Assembly (NCBI GenBank): GCA_964400105.1
Contig: CAYNTG010000069.1
Location: 1 to 12,441, forward strand
DNA: 12,441 bases
From: CAYNTG01 sp964400105
GTDB taxonomy: Bacteria; UBP14; UBA6098
Direction: 5' to 3'
Positions 5,812-12,441 of the stretch are shown here, in pieces. The position numbers were made by a program, and so were the translations under genes. How positions within the stretch are numbered: the first letter of the stretch is position 1; each line of letters opens with the position of its first letter. The notes below the pieces were generated by a model that was not told the origin of the DNA, made no database searches, and saw only the letters and a list, made by a program, of their open reading frames with translations.

Positions 5812-6543
5812 ATGGCAAAGCCAAGCGTCAAGGAAACACTTAAAATCCTGCTTCATCTTCAGGATATTGATAGCAAACTCGCGGAGTTGAAGGTATCCAA
5901 GGTCTTTTATCCAAAATTACTCGAGGATCTTCGTGGAGAAATCGTTACTTTAAAAGAGCGGTTATCGGAAACGAAGGCCAAAATCCTCGATTTTCGTAAG
6001 GAAATCGATCTCAAGAATTTATCGATCGAGGAAAATAAAGAGAAATTTAGTAATGGGCAGCAGCGCCTTCTTTCGGTAAAATCGAACAAGGAATACGACG
6101 CGGTTCAAAAGGAAATACAGGCCTCGGAGGAGCACATCGCTCAAATAGAAGAGGAAACGATCCGCCTTATGGAGGAACTCGACATCGAGATGAAACTCGA
6201 GAAGGCGCTTTTGGAGGAACTGGAGACGAAAGAACACAGTAATGTTATTCAGATCGATGAGATCGAGAAGAAATACTCGGCCATCGAGAATACTGTGGCA
6301 AAAATTCAGCGAGACCGCGACGAAAATGCAATGAAAATCGATAGGAAAATACTCACAACATATGAAAGAATCGCCGATGGGACACAGGGACATGCCGTAG
6401 TTAAGGTCGTGAATAGGGCCTGCGGCGGGTGTTTCCAGTCGTTGCCGCCGAAGTTATGCCAATCCATCAGAAGACAGGACAGGATCAATATATGTGAGGC
6501 TTGCGGTCGAATCTTGGTTTGGGACGATGATGTTTCGGTTTGA
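5812..6543 (+). CDS. Coiled-coil zinc-ribbon protein (DUF164/zf-RING_7, CT398/FlgZ family)
   Basis: 243 aa with an excellent ribosome-binding site GGAGG (5803-5807) four bases before ATG. Residues about 15-185 are rich in Glu, Lys and Leu with heptad-like spacing, so they should form a long antiparallel helical coiled coil. The segment LLSVKSNKEYDAVQKEI lies in it and is a well-conserved stretch of this family. The C-terminus is a C4 zinc ribbon: Cys204 and Cys207 in ACGGCF, Cys228 and Cys231 in ICEACGR. Characterised relatives are HP0958/FlgZ of Helicobacter and CT398 of Chlamydia. Both bind sigma54 and help flagellar or type III secretion regulation. Whether that applies here is unknown, as no sigma54 or secretion gene is visible. 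The stop codon directly abuts an ATG of the RNase H frame. Confidence 0.88.
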   Translation: MAKPSVKETLKILLHLQDIDSKLAELKVSKVFYPKLLEDLRGEIVTLKERLSETKAKILDFRKEIDLKNLSIEENKEKFSNGQQRLLSVKSNKEYDAVQKEIQASEEHIAQIEEETIRLMEELDIEMKLEKALLEELETKEHSNVIQIDEIEKKYSAIENTVAKIQRDRDENAMKIDRKILTTYERIADGTQGHAVVKVVNRACGGCFQSLPPKLCQSIRRQDRINICEACGRILVWDDDVSV

Positions 6544-6990
6544 ATGCGAGGCGGTAGATTGATCGATATCATAATGAACACGGATGGCGCCAGTCGTGGG
6601 AATCCGGGACATGCATCGATTGGGGTCGTTGCATCGACTTCCGACGGGCGCGTAGTCGAGCGAATAAACCGTTATATCGGACGTGCCACGAATAATTTTG
6701 CCGAATATTCCGCAATTATAGCGGCGCTCGAACTCGCCGTAAAGCTCTCTGCGAAAAGGATCGAGATTCGAACCGACAGCGAACTCGTGGTTAGACAGAT
6801 GACGGGACGTTATCGGGTAAAATCGCCGAACCTGAAAGCCCTATGGGAAAAGGCTATCCGACTGTCGATGTCTTTCGAGAAATGCGTTTTCAAGCATGTC
6901 CCACGGGCCGAAAACACCGAAGCGGATAGACTCGCCAACGTTGCGCTCGATAGCGCTTTGGGCAAAAAGCGCTCGCCACGAACCGTGTAA
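6544..6990 (+). CDS. rnhA: RNase HI family protein
   Basis: 148 aa if read from the ATG that directly follows the upstream stop (TGAATG). The four acidic active-site residues of RNase H1 are in place: Asp14 in NTDGASRGNPG, Glu54 in NNFAEYSA, Asp78 in RTDSELV and Asp128 in TEADRLAN, plus His118 in KHVPRAEN. The family cleaves the RNA strand of RNA-DNA hybrids (R-loops, primers). It is shorter than E. coli RNase HI and is closest in style to the Bacillus YpeP/archaeal type, which lacks the basic protrusion, so the symbol is given by activity class only. The first beta-strand usually begins right before TDG, and a TTG at 6559 with GAGG seven bases upstream would give a protein five residues shorter that fits this better. 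The start is therefore uncertain; the end is firm. Confidence 0.88.
   Translation: MRGGRLIDIIMNTDGASRGNPGHASIGVVASTSDGRVVERINRYIGRATNNFAEYSAIIAALELAVKLSAKRIEIRTDSELVVRQMTGRYRVKSPNLKALWEKAIRLSMSFEKCVFKHVPRAENTEADRLANVALDSALGKKRSPRTV
6548..6561 (+). promoter_or_regulatory. Ribosome-binding site and alternative TTG start for the RNase H gene
   Basis: GAGG at 6548-6551 is spaced seven bases from a TTG at 6559-6561 that is in frame with the RNase H. The ATG at 6544 has no clear Shine-Dalgarno and would depend on stop-start coupling with the zinc-ribbon gene. Both starts keep all catalytic residues. Confidence 0.45.
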
Positions 6991-7008
6991 AAAAAAGGGA
7001 TTTAAACC

Positions 7009-8478
7009 ATGGAATGGAAAAATAAGATACCCGACAACACGAGCTATAGCTTCGACGATTTATTGATATTGCCTGGTTATTCCGAGATTTTGCCACACGA
7101 AATTGACATTCGATCCAAGCTTTGCGAGAAAATAACCCTGAATATCCCGATCCTATCGGCGTCGATGGACACGGTAACCGAAAGCAAGATGGCCATTGCG
7201 CTCTCCCAACTCGGCGCTCTCGGTGTAATTCACAGGAATATACCGCCGGAAATGCAGGCTGCAGAGGTAACCGCCGTCAAACGGGCGGAGAGTGTTTTGA
7301 TCCGCGATCCGATTACGATCCCACCGACCATCACTGTGGGGCAGGCCGTGGAGATCATGAGGAAAAACGATATTACGGGACTGCCGGTTGTCGAAAACGA
7401 AAGATTGGTCGGTATCCTCACGAGCAGGGACATCCGATTCGAGCCGAACCTCGAACGCGTCGTTTCCGAACTGATGACAAAGCGATTGATTACGCTTCTC
7501 GATGGCGAACCGCTCGAAAACGCAGCAAAGCTGCTGCATAAATATCGCATCGAAAAGGTTCTCGTTGTGGATGCCGGCGGAAAACTTACCGGCCTTATCA
7601 CCGCACGCGATCTTCGAAAAAAGAAGGAACATCCACATGCAGTAGTCGATGAAGAGGGACATCTACTCGCCGGAGCCGCTGTGGGAGTCGGGTCCGATCT
7701 CGAGGTGCGGGCGCATCTTTTGGTCGAGGCTGGTGTGGATATCCTATCCATCGATACGGCACATGGAGACAGCAAAAACGTCGTTGAAGCGATTCGCTTT
7801 TTAAAGACGGAGTTTCCCGATATCCCTGTAATCGCGGGCAATGTCGGCATGGCCGAGGGTGCGGTGCGCCTCGCCGAGGCCGGTGCCGACGCCGTCAAGG
7901 TCGGCATTGGCCCAGGCTCCATCTGCACGACGCGGGTCATTACCGGGGTTGGCGTGCCGCAGGCCGTGGCGATTTTCGAATGTGCGAGCGCCCTTAAAAA
8001 ACTCGGAGTGCCGGTCATCGCCGACGGCGGAATTCGTTATTCCGGCGATGCCGCGAAGGCTATCGCGCTGGGAGCCAGTAGTATTATGTTGGGCAATATG
8101 TTCGCCGGAACGGACGAGGCACCCGGCGAGACGGTTCTTTTCGAAGGCCGCAGATTCAAGGTCTATCGCGGAATGGGTAGCCTGGGTGCGATGAAGCATG
8201 GCGCTCGAGATCGTTATGCTCAGGAACACGTAACCGATGTTCTTAAGATGGTTCCGGAGGGGATCGAGGGACGAATCCCATATCGCGGGCCGGTCGAGGA
8301 TGTCGTATATCAGATTATAGGCGGAATTCGCGCCGGGATGGGGATGGCCGGAGCCGCGAATATCCCAGACCTGTGGGAAAAGGTGCGCTTTTGCAGGATA
8401 ACATCAACCGGTCTTCGGGAAAGCCATCCTCACGATATTATGATTACGAAGGAGTCGCCGAACTACCGGGCCATCTGA
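7009..8478 (+). CDS. guaB: Inosine-5'-monophosphate dehydrogenase
   Basis: 489 aa, the usual length for bacterial IMPDH. The ATG is preceded by AAGGGA (6995-7000) at 8 bp. The enzyme oxidises IMP to XMP with NAD+, the committed step of guanine nucleotide synthesis, in the cytoplasm. The N-terminal barrel segment has SYSFDDLLILPGYS (12-25) and PILSASMDTVTE (47-58). Two CBS domains fill about 98-145 and 155-205 (ITGLPVVEN, LVGILTSRD; KVLVVDAGG, LTGLITARD). The catalytic loop has Cys306 in GPGSICTTR. The phosphate-binding region is IADGGIRYSGD, the mobile flap is EGIEGRIPYRG (417-427), and the C-terminus has RESHPHDIMITKE. All key elements are intact. It follows the RNase H gene by 18 bp and is probably the last gene of that operon, because a promoter for the next gene follows it. 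Confidence 0.98.
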   Translation: MEWKNKIPDNTSYSFDDLLILPGYSEILPHEIDIRSKLCEKITLNIPILSASMDTVTESKMAIALSQLGALGVIHRNIPPEMQAAEVTAVKRAESVLIRDPITIPPTITVGQAVEIMRKNDITGLPVVENERLVGILTSRDIRFEPNLERVVSELMTKRLITLLDGEPLENAAKLLHKYRIEKVLVVDAGGKLTGLITARDLRKKKEHPHAVVDEEGHLLAGAAVGVGSDLEVRAHLLVEAGVDILSIDTAHGDSKNVVEAIRFLKTEFPDIPVIAGNVGMAEGAVRLAEAGADAVKVGIGPGSICTTRVITGVGVPQAVAIFECASALKKLGVPVIADGGIRYSGDAAKAIALGASSIMLGNMFAGTDEAPGETVLFEGRRFKVYRGMGSLGAMKHGARDRYAQEHVTDVLKMVPEGIEGRIPYRGPVEDVVYQIIGGIRAGMGMAGAANIPDLWEKVRFCRITSTGLRESHPHDIMITKESPNYRAI

Positions 8479-8518
8479 CGCTCGATTCCGTTGATTCGAG
8501 CAATTCGATTAAACATCA

Positions 8519-8550
8519 TTTGACATGGATCGATATCGGCTTTAAATTTC
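8519..8550 (+). promoter_or_regulatory. Promoter for the amidase operon, fits both sigma70 and Bacteroidota-type consensus
   Basis: A perfect TTGACA (8520-8525) is followed after 17 bp by TAAATT (8543-8548). Read the other way, TTTG (8519-8522), 20 bp, then TAAATTTC (8543-8550) matches the Bacteroidota pattern TTTG-N19-21-TAnnTTTG at all but the last base. Either reading places the transcription start within a few bases of the amidase ATG at 8556, in a 77-bp gap after guaB. Confidence 0.6.
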
Positions 8551-8555
8551 TCAGA

Positions 8556-9788
8556 ATGAATATAAAAAAATCGATAGCAGTTTTATTGTTGGCCATAACG
8601 ATATTTGGAACATCCCTCGATGGTTCGATGGAGGTGCGATGGGGCAACTCGTCTTTCGATCTTCGATATTCCGAACTCGACGGCATTCCATTCACCACAA
8701 GCGACGAGCTTGCGAAGATCGCGGATAATCGCTTCTACAGCGCCGTTAAGCGCAAGGAATCGTTGTCCATCGGCGGCGATTCATATACCTTTTCTCCAAA
8801 TAACCGCTTCGTAGTCGTCGCCGAACGGACATACGATATGGAGATTCCGACGAGCGTCGCCGTAAATGCGCTTTTTATCCCACTATATCCGATTTTGGAT
8901 ATAATGGCCGATAGAGCGGGCATGTCCATCGACCTCGAAGGCGATAGAGCCGTTTTTATCGATGGGAAAAGGCCGCAGGTTCAGCCGGAGACGGCCACGA
9001 CGAAGGTCGATTCGAAACCGGAGGAGAGCGTCTCGCCCGAATCCGAAGTCGCCGAGGTTCCGTTCGTTCCGGTGATCGAAGACGAAGGGGAAGCGATTGC
9101 GCCTAAGCGCAAGAAAAAATGGCTCGTCGCGGTCGATCCCGGACACGGCGGCAAAGACCCAGGCGCAAGCTCGAAGGATGGAACCCGCGAGAAAACGCTC
9201 GTGCTGGATATATCGAAAAAGCTATGCGAGGCGCTCGAAAAGGATACCCTCTTTACCGTAATTATAACTCGTAACGACGATACATTTCTCCCGCTGAAGC
9301 AACGCACCGGGTTCGCAAATACGAACGGCGCCGATCTTTTCGTATCGATCCACTGCAACGCCGCGAAGAACAAATCCGCGCGCGGCACGCAGGTATTTTT
9401 CCTCGCCCCGGCGAGGTCGGATCAGGCGCGCGCGACCGCCGCACTCGAGAACTCATCGATATTCCTCGAGGAACCGACCGATTCCACCGACGATCTCGAT
9501 TTTATAATGGCGGATCTCATCCAGAACGAATTTCTGCGCGAATCGTCCCGGCTCGCGGTGCTTATCGAGGAGTCGATCTCATCGAGAACCGGCCTTTCGC
9601 AAAGAGGCCCGGCCGGAGCAGGCTTTTATGTTCTCAAAGGCTCGTTCATGCCGGCGGTTCTGATCGAGTCGGCATTCATGTCGAACGTGGACGACGCGGC
9701 ACTTCTGAAAAAGGAGTCCTTCCGAAAGAAGATCGCAGAGGGCATCGTCGATGGGCTTCGCGTTTTTATCGACGAGCTTCCAGAATGA
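8556..9788 (+). CDS. N-acetylmuramoyl-L-alanine amidase (Amidase_3), secreted
   Basis: 410 aa from ATG 8556. The open frame runs back to 8373 inside guaB but contains no other ATG after guaB, and only this start exposes a signal peptide (MNIKKS then a hydrophobic stretch to about 19). Residues about 25-138 are a beta-rich N-terminal domain reminiscent of the copper-amine-oxidase N-terminal-like domains often found before amidases (PFTTSDELAKIA, a stretch near 107-115 with IPLYPILDI). An acidic, proline-rich linker spans about 141-187. The catalytic domain spans about 188-408: zinc ligands His197 (VDPGHGGKDPG), Glu212 (REKTLVL) and His266 (VSIHCNA), and catalytic Glu371 (LIESAFMSN). It cleaves the amide between MurNAc and the stem peptide of murein, in cell separation or wall remodelling. 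There is no Shine-Dalgarno before the ATG and the promoter sits immediately upstream. Its last bases overlap the next gene. Confidence 0.93.
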   Translation: MNIKKSIAVLLLAITIFGTSLDGSMEVRWGNSSFDLRYSELDGIPFTTSDELAKIADNRFYSAVKRKESLSIGGDSYTFSPNNRFVVVAERTYDMEIPTSVAVNALFIPLYPILDIMADRAGMSIDLEGDRAVFIDGKRPQVQPETATTKVDSKPEESVSPESEVAEVPFVPVIEDEGEAIAPKRKKKWLVAVDPGHGGKDPGASSKDGTREKTLVLDISKKLCEALEKDTLFTVIITRNDDTFLPLKQRTGFANTNGADLFVSIHCNAAKNKSARGTQVFFLAPARSDQARATAALENSSIFLEEPTDSTDDLDFIMADLIQNEFLRESSRLAVLIEESISSRTGLSQRGPAGAGFYVLKGSFMPAVLIESAFMSNVDDAALLKKESFRKKIAEGIVDGLRVFIDELPE

Positions 9789-10825
9789 ATCGTTTCTTCT
9801 TTTTCAAGGCGGCCTTCGTCTTTTTTTTGGTTGTCGGTTCGATGTTTGCAAGGTGGTCTGGTTGGCGGTCGAACGTGGCCGTCGAATTCGGTTATAACGA
9901 CAACGCCGCGCAGTTGACCGATACGGAGATCGAGCTTTTCGAGAATGGCGATCCCAAATGGCTGCGCCTCGAATCGACGGACGACGGATTTACCCGTGCG
10001 GGGATCGATTTCGAATATCGGTTTAGATTTGGAGATATCCGCGCCGTAACGGGCTGCGACTATCGATTCACAAAATATCTTCTCGATTCGGAGCGCGATT
10101 ACCACTTCGTTCGACCGTTCGTAGATATTCGCGCCGGGGATTTCCGATGCGAAGCTGCTATCGCGGCGATGCCGGGGTATGCGGCTGCCATCTACGGCGA
10201 TGTCGATCTGCCGGACGAGCCGAATGTATGGGCAAAATACTCGATGGTTCGCGGCGAACTGGATGCGCGATACGAGGTATTCCCAAAACATTCTTTTGGT
10301 GTAGCTGCGAAGATCGAGCGAGACCGGTATAACGATTACTTCCCCGAATACGACGGCACGAGCTATCGCATCGGCCCGACATGGAGATGGAGCGGGCCGG
10401 TTTATCTTAAACTTCATTATGTATATCGCACTTACAAAGCACGGGGATACGATACCGACGGCGAAACGCTTGAAAGCTCCGATGAAACGGACATCTCGTA
10501 TGTCGAGGACCGATTCGAGGGGTATATTTCGCGGGATGTCGAAATCCTCGGCAAAGATTGCCTTCTCGGCGCTTCATGGAATCTCTCGCAACGTTTTTAC
10601 ACATCCGAAAAACCGTTTTCGATGGACTATATTCATATCGGTCGGCGCGACCGGCGTGCGGATATCGAGCCGTTTTTTTCCGTGGAGATTATCGATAGAA
10701 TCGAGTGCACTTTGAGCTACAAATTCACCGTCCGCGACGCCGATTCACCCTATTTCGACCTCGATTCGGTGAAGGACTATTCGCGCTCGATTGTGGGTGT
10801 TAAGTTCGACTATTCAATCCGTTAG
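9785..10825 (+). CDS. Predicted outer-membrane beta-barrel protein of unknown function
   Basis: 346 aa. The start overlaps the amidase stop (ATGA, 9785-9788), which indicates translational coupling. Residues 1-22 are a strongly hydrophobic, Phe-rich signal peptide ending SMFA. The rest has no recognisable enzymatic motif but shows repeated stretches of alternating polar and hydrophobic residues with many aromatics, such as NVAVEFGYND, VYLKLHYVYRTYK and IECTLSYKF, separated by acidic turns. The protein ends with a strand, VGVKFDYSIR. This pattern is typical of beta-barrels; strand count cannot be settled by eye. The first strand motif GYNDN is frequent near the start of such proteins. Position between an amidase and a lipoprotein supports an envelope role. 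No family name is assigned. Confidence 0.72.
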   Translation: MNRFFFFKAAFVFFLVVGSMFARWSGWRSNVAVEFGYNDNAAQLTDTEIELFENGDPKWLRLESTDDGFTRAGIDFEYRFRFGDIRAVTGCDYRFTKYLLDSERDYHFVRPFVDIRAGDFRCEAAIAAMPGYAAAIYGDVDLPDEPNVWAKYSMVRGELDARYEVFPKHSFGVAAKIERDRYNDYFPEYDGTSYRIGPTWRWSGPVYLKLHYVYRTYKARGYDTDGETLESSDETDISYVEDRFEGYISRDVEILGKDCLLGASWNLSQRFYTSEKPFSMDYIHIGRRDRRADIEPFFSVEIIDRIECTLSYKFTVRDADSPYFDLDSVKDYSRSIVGVKFDYSIR

Positions 10826-10833
10826 GTGATATT

Positions 10834-12375
10834 ATGAAACTTGTTAAATTGTTGTCGATCCCGGTTTTAATCATAGCTGTTATTGCCGGATGCGGGAAGA
10901 GGAGTATTCCGCCGGAGGAGTCGCTCAGGGTTCAGCTTATCGAGCCTGCGGACAACGAGGTCGTGGAGGATATCGGAAACGGTTTCGATTGGGAAAGCTA
11001 TCCCGGCGCGGAGGAATATGTCGTTCGGATACTATCGGATACCGATACCATCGAGTTCTCCACTACAAGCTCTAACCTCGATCCAGATTTCGAGCTTGCG
11101 AACGGCGAATATAAATGGTCGGTCGCGGTGGTCGAAAACGGCGATTATATTCATTGGTCTGACGAACGGACATTTTTCCTTTCGCAGGTCGTAATCCAAA
11201 CGGTGCCCGACGAATTTGCGACGCTTAACGGAACACGGGTCTTTTTCGACTGGTATAACTATCCTAACGCGAACGGCTATCATATAAAGGTTTGGCCGGC
11301 GGAAGCCCCCGATGAACCGGTCTTCGATGGATATGAATTTTCCAGCTCGATTACCCCCGGTGTCCCGTTTTTTGAAGGAGACTACCGCTGGTGTGTCGGG
11401 GCGAAATCCACGGAGGAGGAAACTTATTCGCACTGGTCGGATACGCTCTGTTTCGTCGTAGATCAGTATCCATACGAGCTTGCCGATACGATGCATACTC
11501 GCGGCTATCCGAGGGACATATATCCTTACGGCGATTATCTTTACGTTGCTGACGGCAGCGCCGGATTGCTATATTGCGACCGCAGCGATCCGCTTAACCC
11601 GGTGCAGATCGGGTGGGACGAGCCGAGCGGCCAATATGAAAACCGCGCGATCTGGATCGACGAACAGACCGATCTGATGATCGTCGCGGATTATCGCGGC
11701 AACCCGCCGATTTTGTGGTTCGACATCACAAACCGAACCAGTCCCACGCAGGTGAACTGGGCCGGGCTTTTCGCACGTCGCACCCAAGATGTCGCCGGAG
11801 TGCGTTATCGTGACACGCTGTTCGTCGCTTTTGCCGATTACGACGACGGCGGTTTCGTATTCGATCTTCACGACACGACGGATTATTTTGTAACCCCGCG
11901 AGGATCGATCGATCCCAATGGGTTCACATTCGGCGTAGCGTTCTGTGAAAACCTGTTTTTCGTGGCTGCCGGGCAGGTCGGGATTTTTATCGCCGCCACG
12001 CAAAATGCCGACTCTATTATCGGGCACGTCGATACGCCCGGCGAGGCGGATAAGATTGCTATCGACGGACATTACTGCTACATCGCCGACGGCCTCGCCG
12101 GTCTTACAGTTATAGATTTTGCCGATCCGACCAAGCCGGAGATCGTCGGACGCGCGGACACCCAGACCGGCAGTGCGCAGGATGTCAAAATATCCGGCGA
12201 TCGATGTTTCGTTGCCTACGGCTCCGGCGGAACCATTATCTACGACATCTCCGATCCGACGAATCCGATCCCGATTCAAAATATCGACGGGACGTATTCG
12301 TTCGCGATAACCGTCGATGGCGATGAACTCTACATCGCCGACCGCGACTGGGGAATAGTCACGCTTTCGAGATAA
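10834..12375 (+). CDS. Lipoprotein with two Ig/FnIII-like domains and an LVIVD-repeat beta-propeller
   Basis: 513 aa. AGGTGA, overlapping the stop of the barrel gene, lies six bases before the ATG. A type II signal peptide ends in the lipobox VIAGC (16-20), so Cys20 would be lipidated; the next residues are GKRS, without an Asp inner-membrane retention signal. Two Ig/FnIII-like modules follow at about 32-118 (ending IHWSDERTFFL) and 120-209 (ending SHWSDTLCFVV), clearly similar to one another. From about 227 to the end, seven repeats are visible at about 228-262, 270-308, 318-358, 364-400, 407-440, 448-483 and 489-513. The clearest is DGLAGLTVIDFADPTKPEIV. These are LVIVD-type propeller repeats, a surface-protein family of unsettled function, and suggest a complete seven-bladed propeller for binding protein or polysaccharide. 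A terminator follows directly. Confidence 0.88.
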   Translation: MKLVKLLSIPVLIIAVIAGCGKRSIPPEESLRVQLIEPADNEVVEDIGNGFDWESYPGAEEYVVRILSDTDTIEFSTTSSNLDPDFELANGEYKWSVAVVENGDYIHWSDERTFFLSQVVIQTVPDEFATLNGTRVFFDWYNYPNANGYHIKVWPAEAPDEPVFDGYEFSSSITPGVPFFEGDYRWCVGAKSTEEETYSHWSDTLCFVVDQYPYELADTMHTRGYPRDIYPYGDYLYVADGSAGLLYCDRSDPLNPVQIGWDEPSGQYENRAIWIDEQTDLMIVADYRGNPPILWFDITNRTSPTQVNWAGLFARRTQDVAGVRYRDTLFVAFADYDDGGFVFDLHDTTDYFVTPRGSIDPNGFTFGVAFCENLFFVAAGQVGIFIAATQNADSIIGHVDTPGEADKIAIDGHYCYIADGLAGLTVIDFADPTKPEIVGRADTQTGSAQDVKISGDRCFVAYGSGGTIIYDISDPTNPIPIQNIDGTYSFAITVDGDELYIADRDWGIVTLSR

Positions 12376-12396
12376 TCTTATTTTCTCAAAAAAAAT

Positions 12397-12423
12397 AAAG
12401 GGGCGCCAAATGGCACCCCTTTT
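12397..12423. terminator. Intrinsic terminator ending the amidase-barrel-lipoprotein operon
   Basis: AAAGGGG (12397-12403) pairs with CCCCTTT (12416-12422), and inside this GCC (12405-12407) with GGC (12412-12414), with one C-A mismatch and an AAAT loop. The right side ends in TTTT. The left flank is A-rich (12388-12399), which reads as a T-tract on the minus strand, so the element could also stop transcription coming from the right. Confidence 0.85.
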
Positions 12424-12441
12424 CGAGATTTTTGGATCGGA

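Noticed and set aside
8373..8555. Long N-terminal extension of the amidase frame into guaB
   Set aside because: It would overlap guaB by about 100 bp, hide the signal peptide and ignore the promoter at 8519-8550.
1..12441. CRISPR arrays, insertion sequences, integrases, toxin-antitoxin or defence genes
   Set aside because: Looked for on both strands and not found; no regularly spaced repeats, terminal inverted repeats or matching protein families.

Overview
The window reads as ordinary chromosome from an uncultured Gram-negative bacterium, most likely of the Fibrobacterota-Chlorobiota-Bacteroidota (FCB) superphylum or a neighbouring candidate phylum. Four things point there: secreted proteins with FlgD-like C-terminal tails of the Por-secretion/T9SS type A kind (the PNPFNS and SGIYL motifs), a C10 (streptopain-type) cysteine protease, a lipoprotein with LVIVD propeller repeats, and one promoter close to the Bacteroidota -33/-7 pattern. 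No phage, transposon, CRISPR or plasmid genes are visible. Assignment below superphylum level is not possible from sequence reading alone.

Left part (1-3527, + strand): the last codons of an upstream secreted protein, a signal-peptide-bearing nitrilase-fold (carbon-nitrogen hydrolase) protein, and a large multidomain C10 protease. All three end in related C-terminal tails, so this looks like an export cluster. Facing them (3548-3907, - strand) is a small two-helix membrane protein whose cytoplasmic end carries two copies of a motif like those of the MshEN/GspE-N c-di-GMP-binding domain.

Middle (3908-4661): about 460 bp without a convincing gene but with three good hairpins, then two tRNA genes (a CAT anticodon, probably the lysidine-type Ile2 tRNA, and Val-CAC). 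A very strong hairpin/U-tract follows, ending only 15 bp before the next start codon.

Housekeeping block (4662-8478): a Nif3-family dinuclear-metal protein with the PII/CutA-like insert, a coiled-coil zinc-ribbon protein (CT398/FlgZ type), an RNase HI family protein and IMP dehydrogenase (guaB). The genes are packed with gaps of 37, 0 and 18 bp and are probably co-transcribed.

Envelope block (8556-12375): a periplasmic N-acetylmuramoyl-L-alanine amidase, a predicted outer-membrane beta-barrel overlapping it by ATGA, and a lipoprotein with two Ig/FnIII-like domains and a seven-repeat propeller. It has its own promoter, which would give a nearly leaderless mRNA, and ends at a clear intrinsic terminator at 12397-12423. 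These three proteins plausibly act together in the cell envelope, but the joint function is unknown.

Nothing here is an obvious new defence or mobile system. The best leads are the MshEN-like membrane protein, the structured intergenic region, the amidase/barrel/propeller operon and the secreted nitrilase-fold enzyme.
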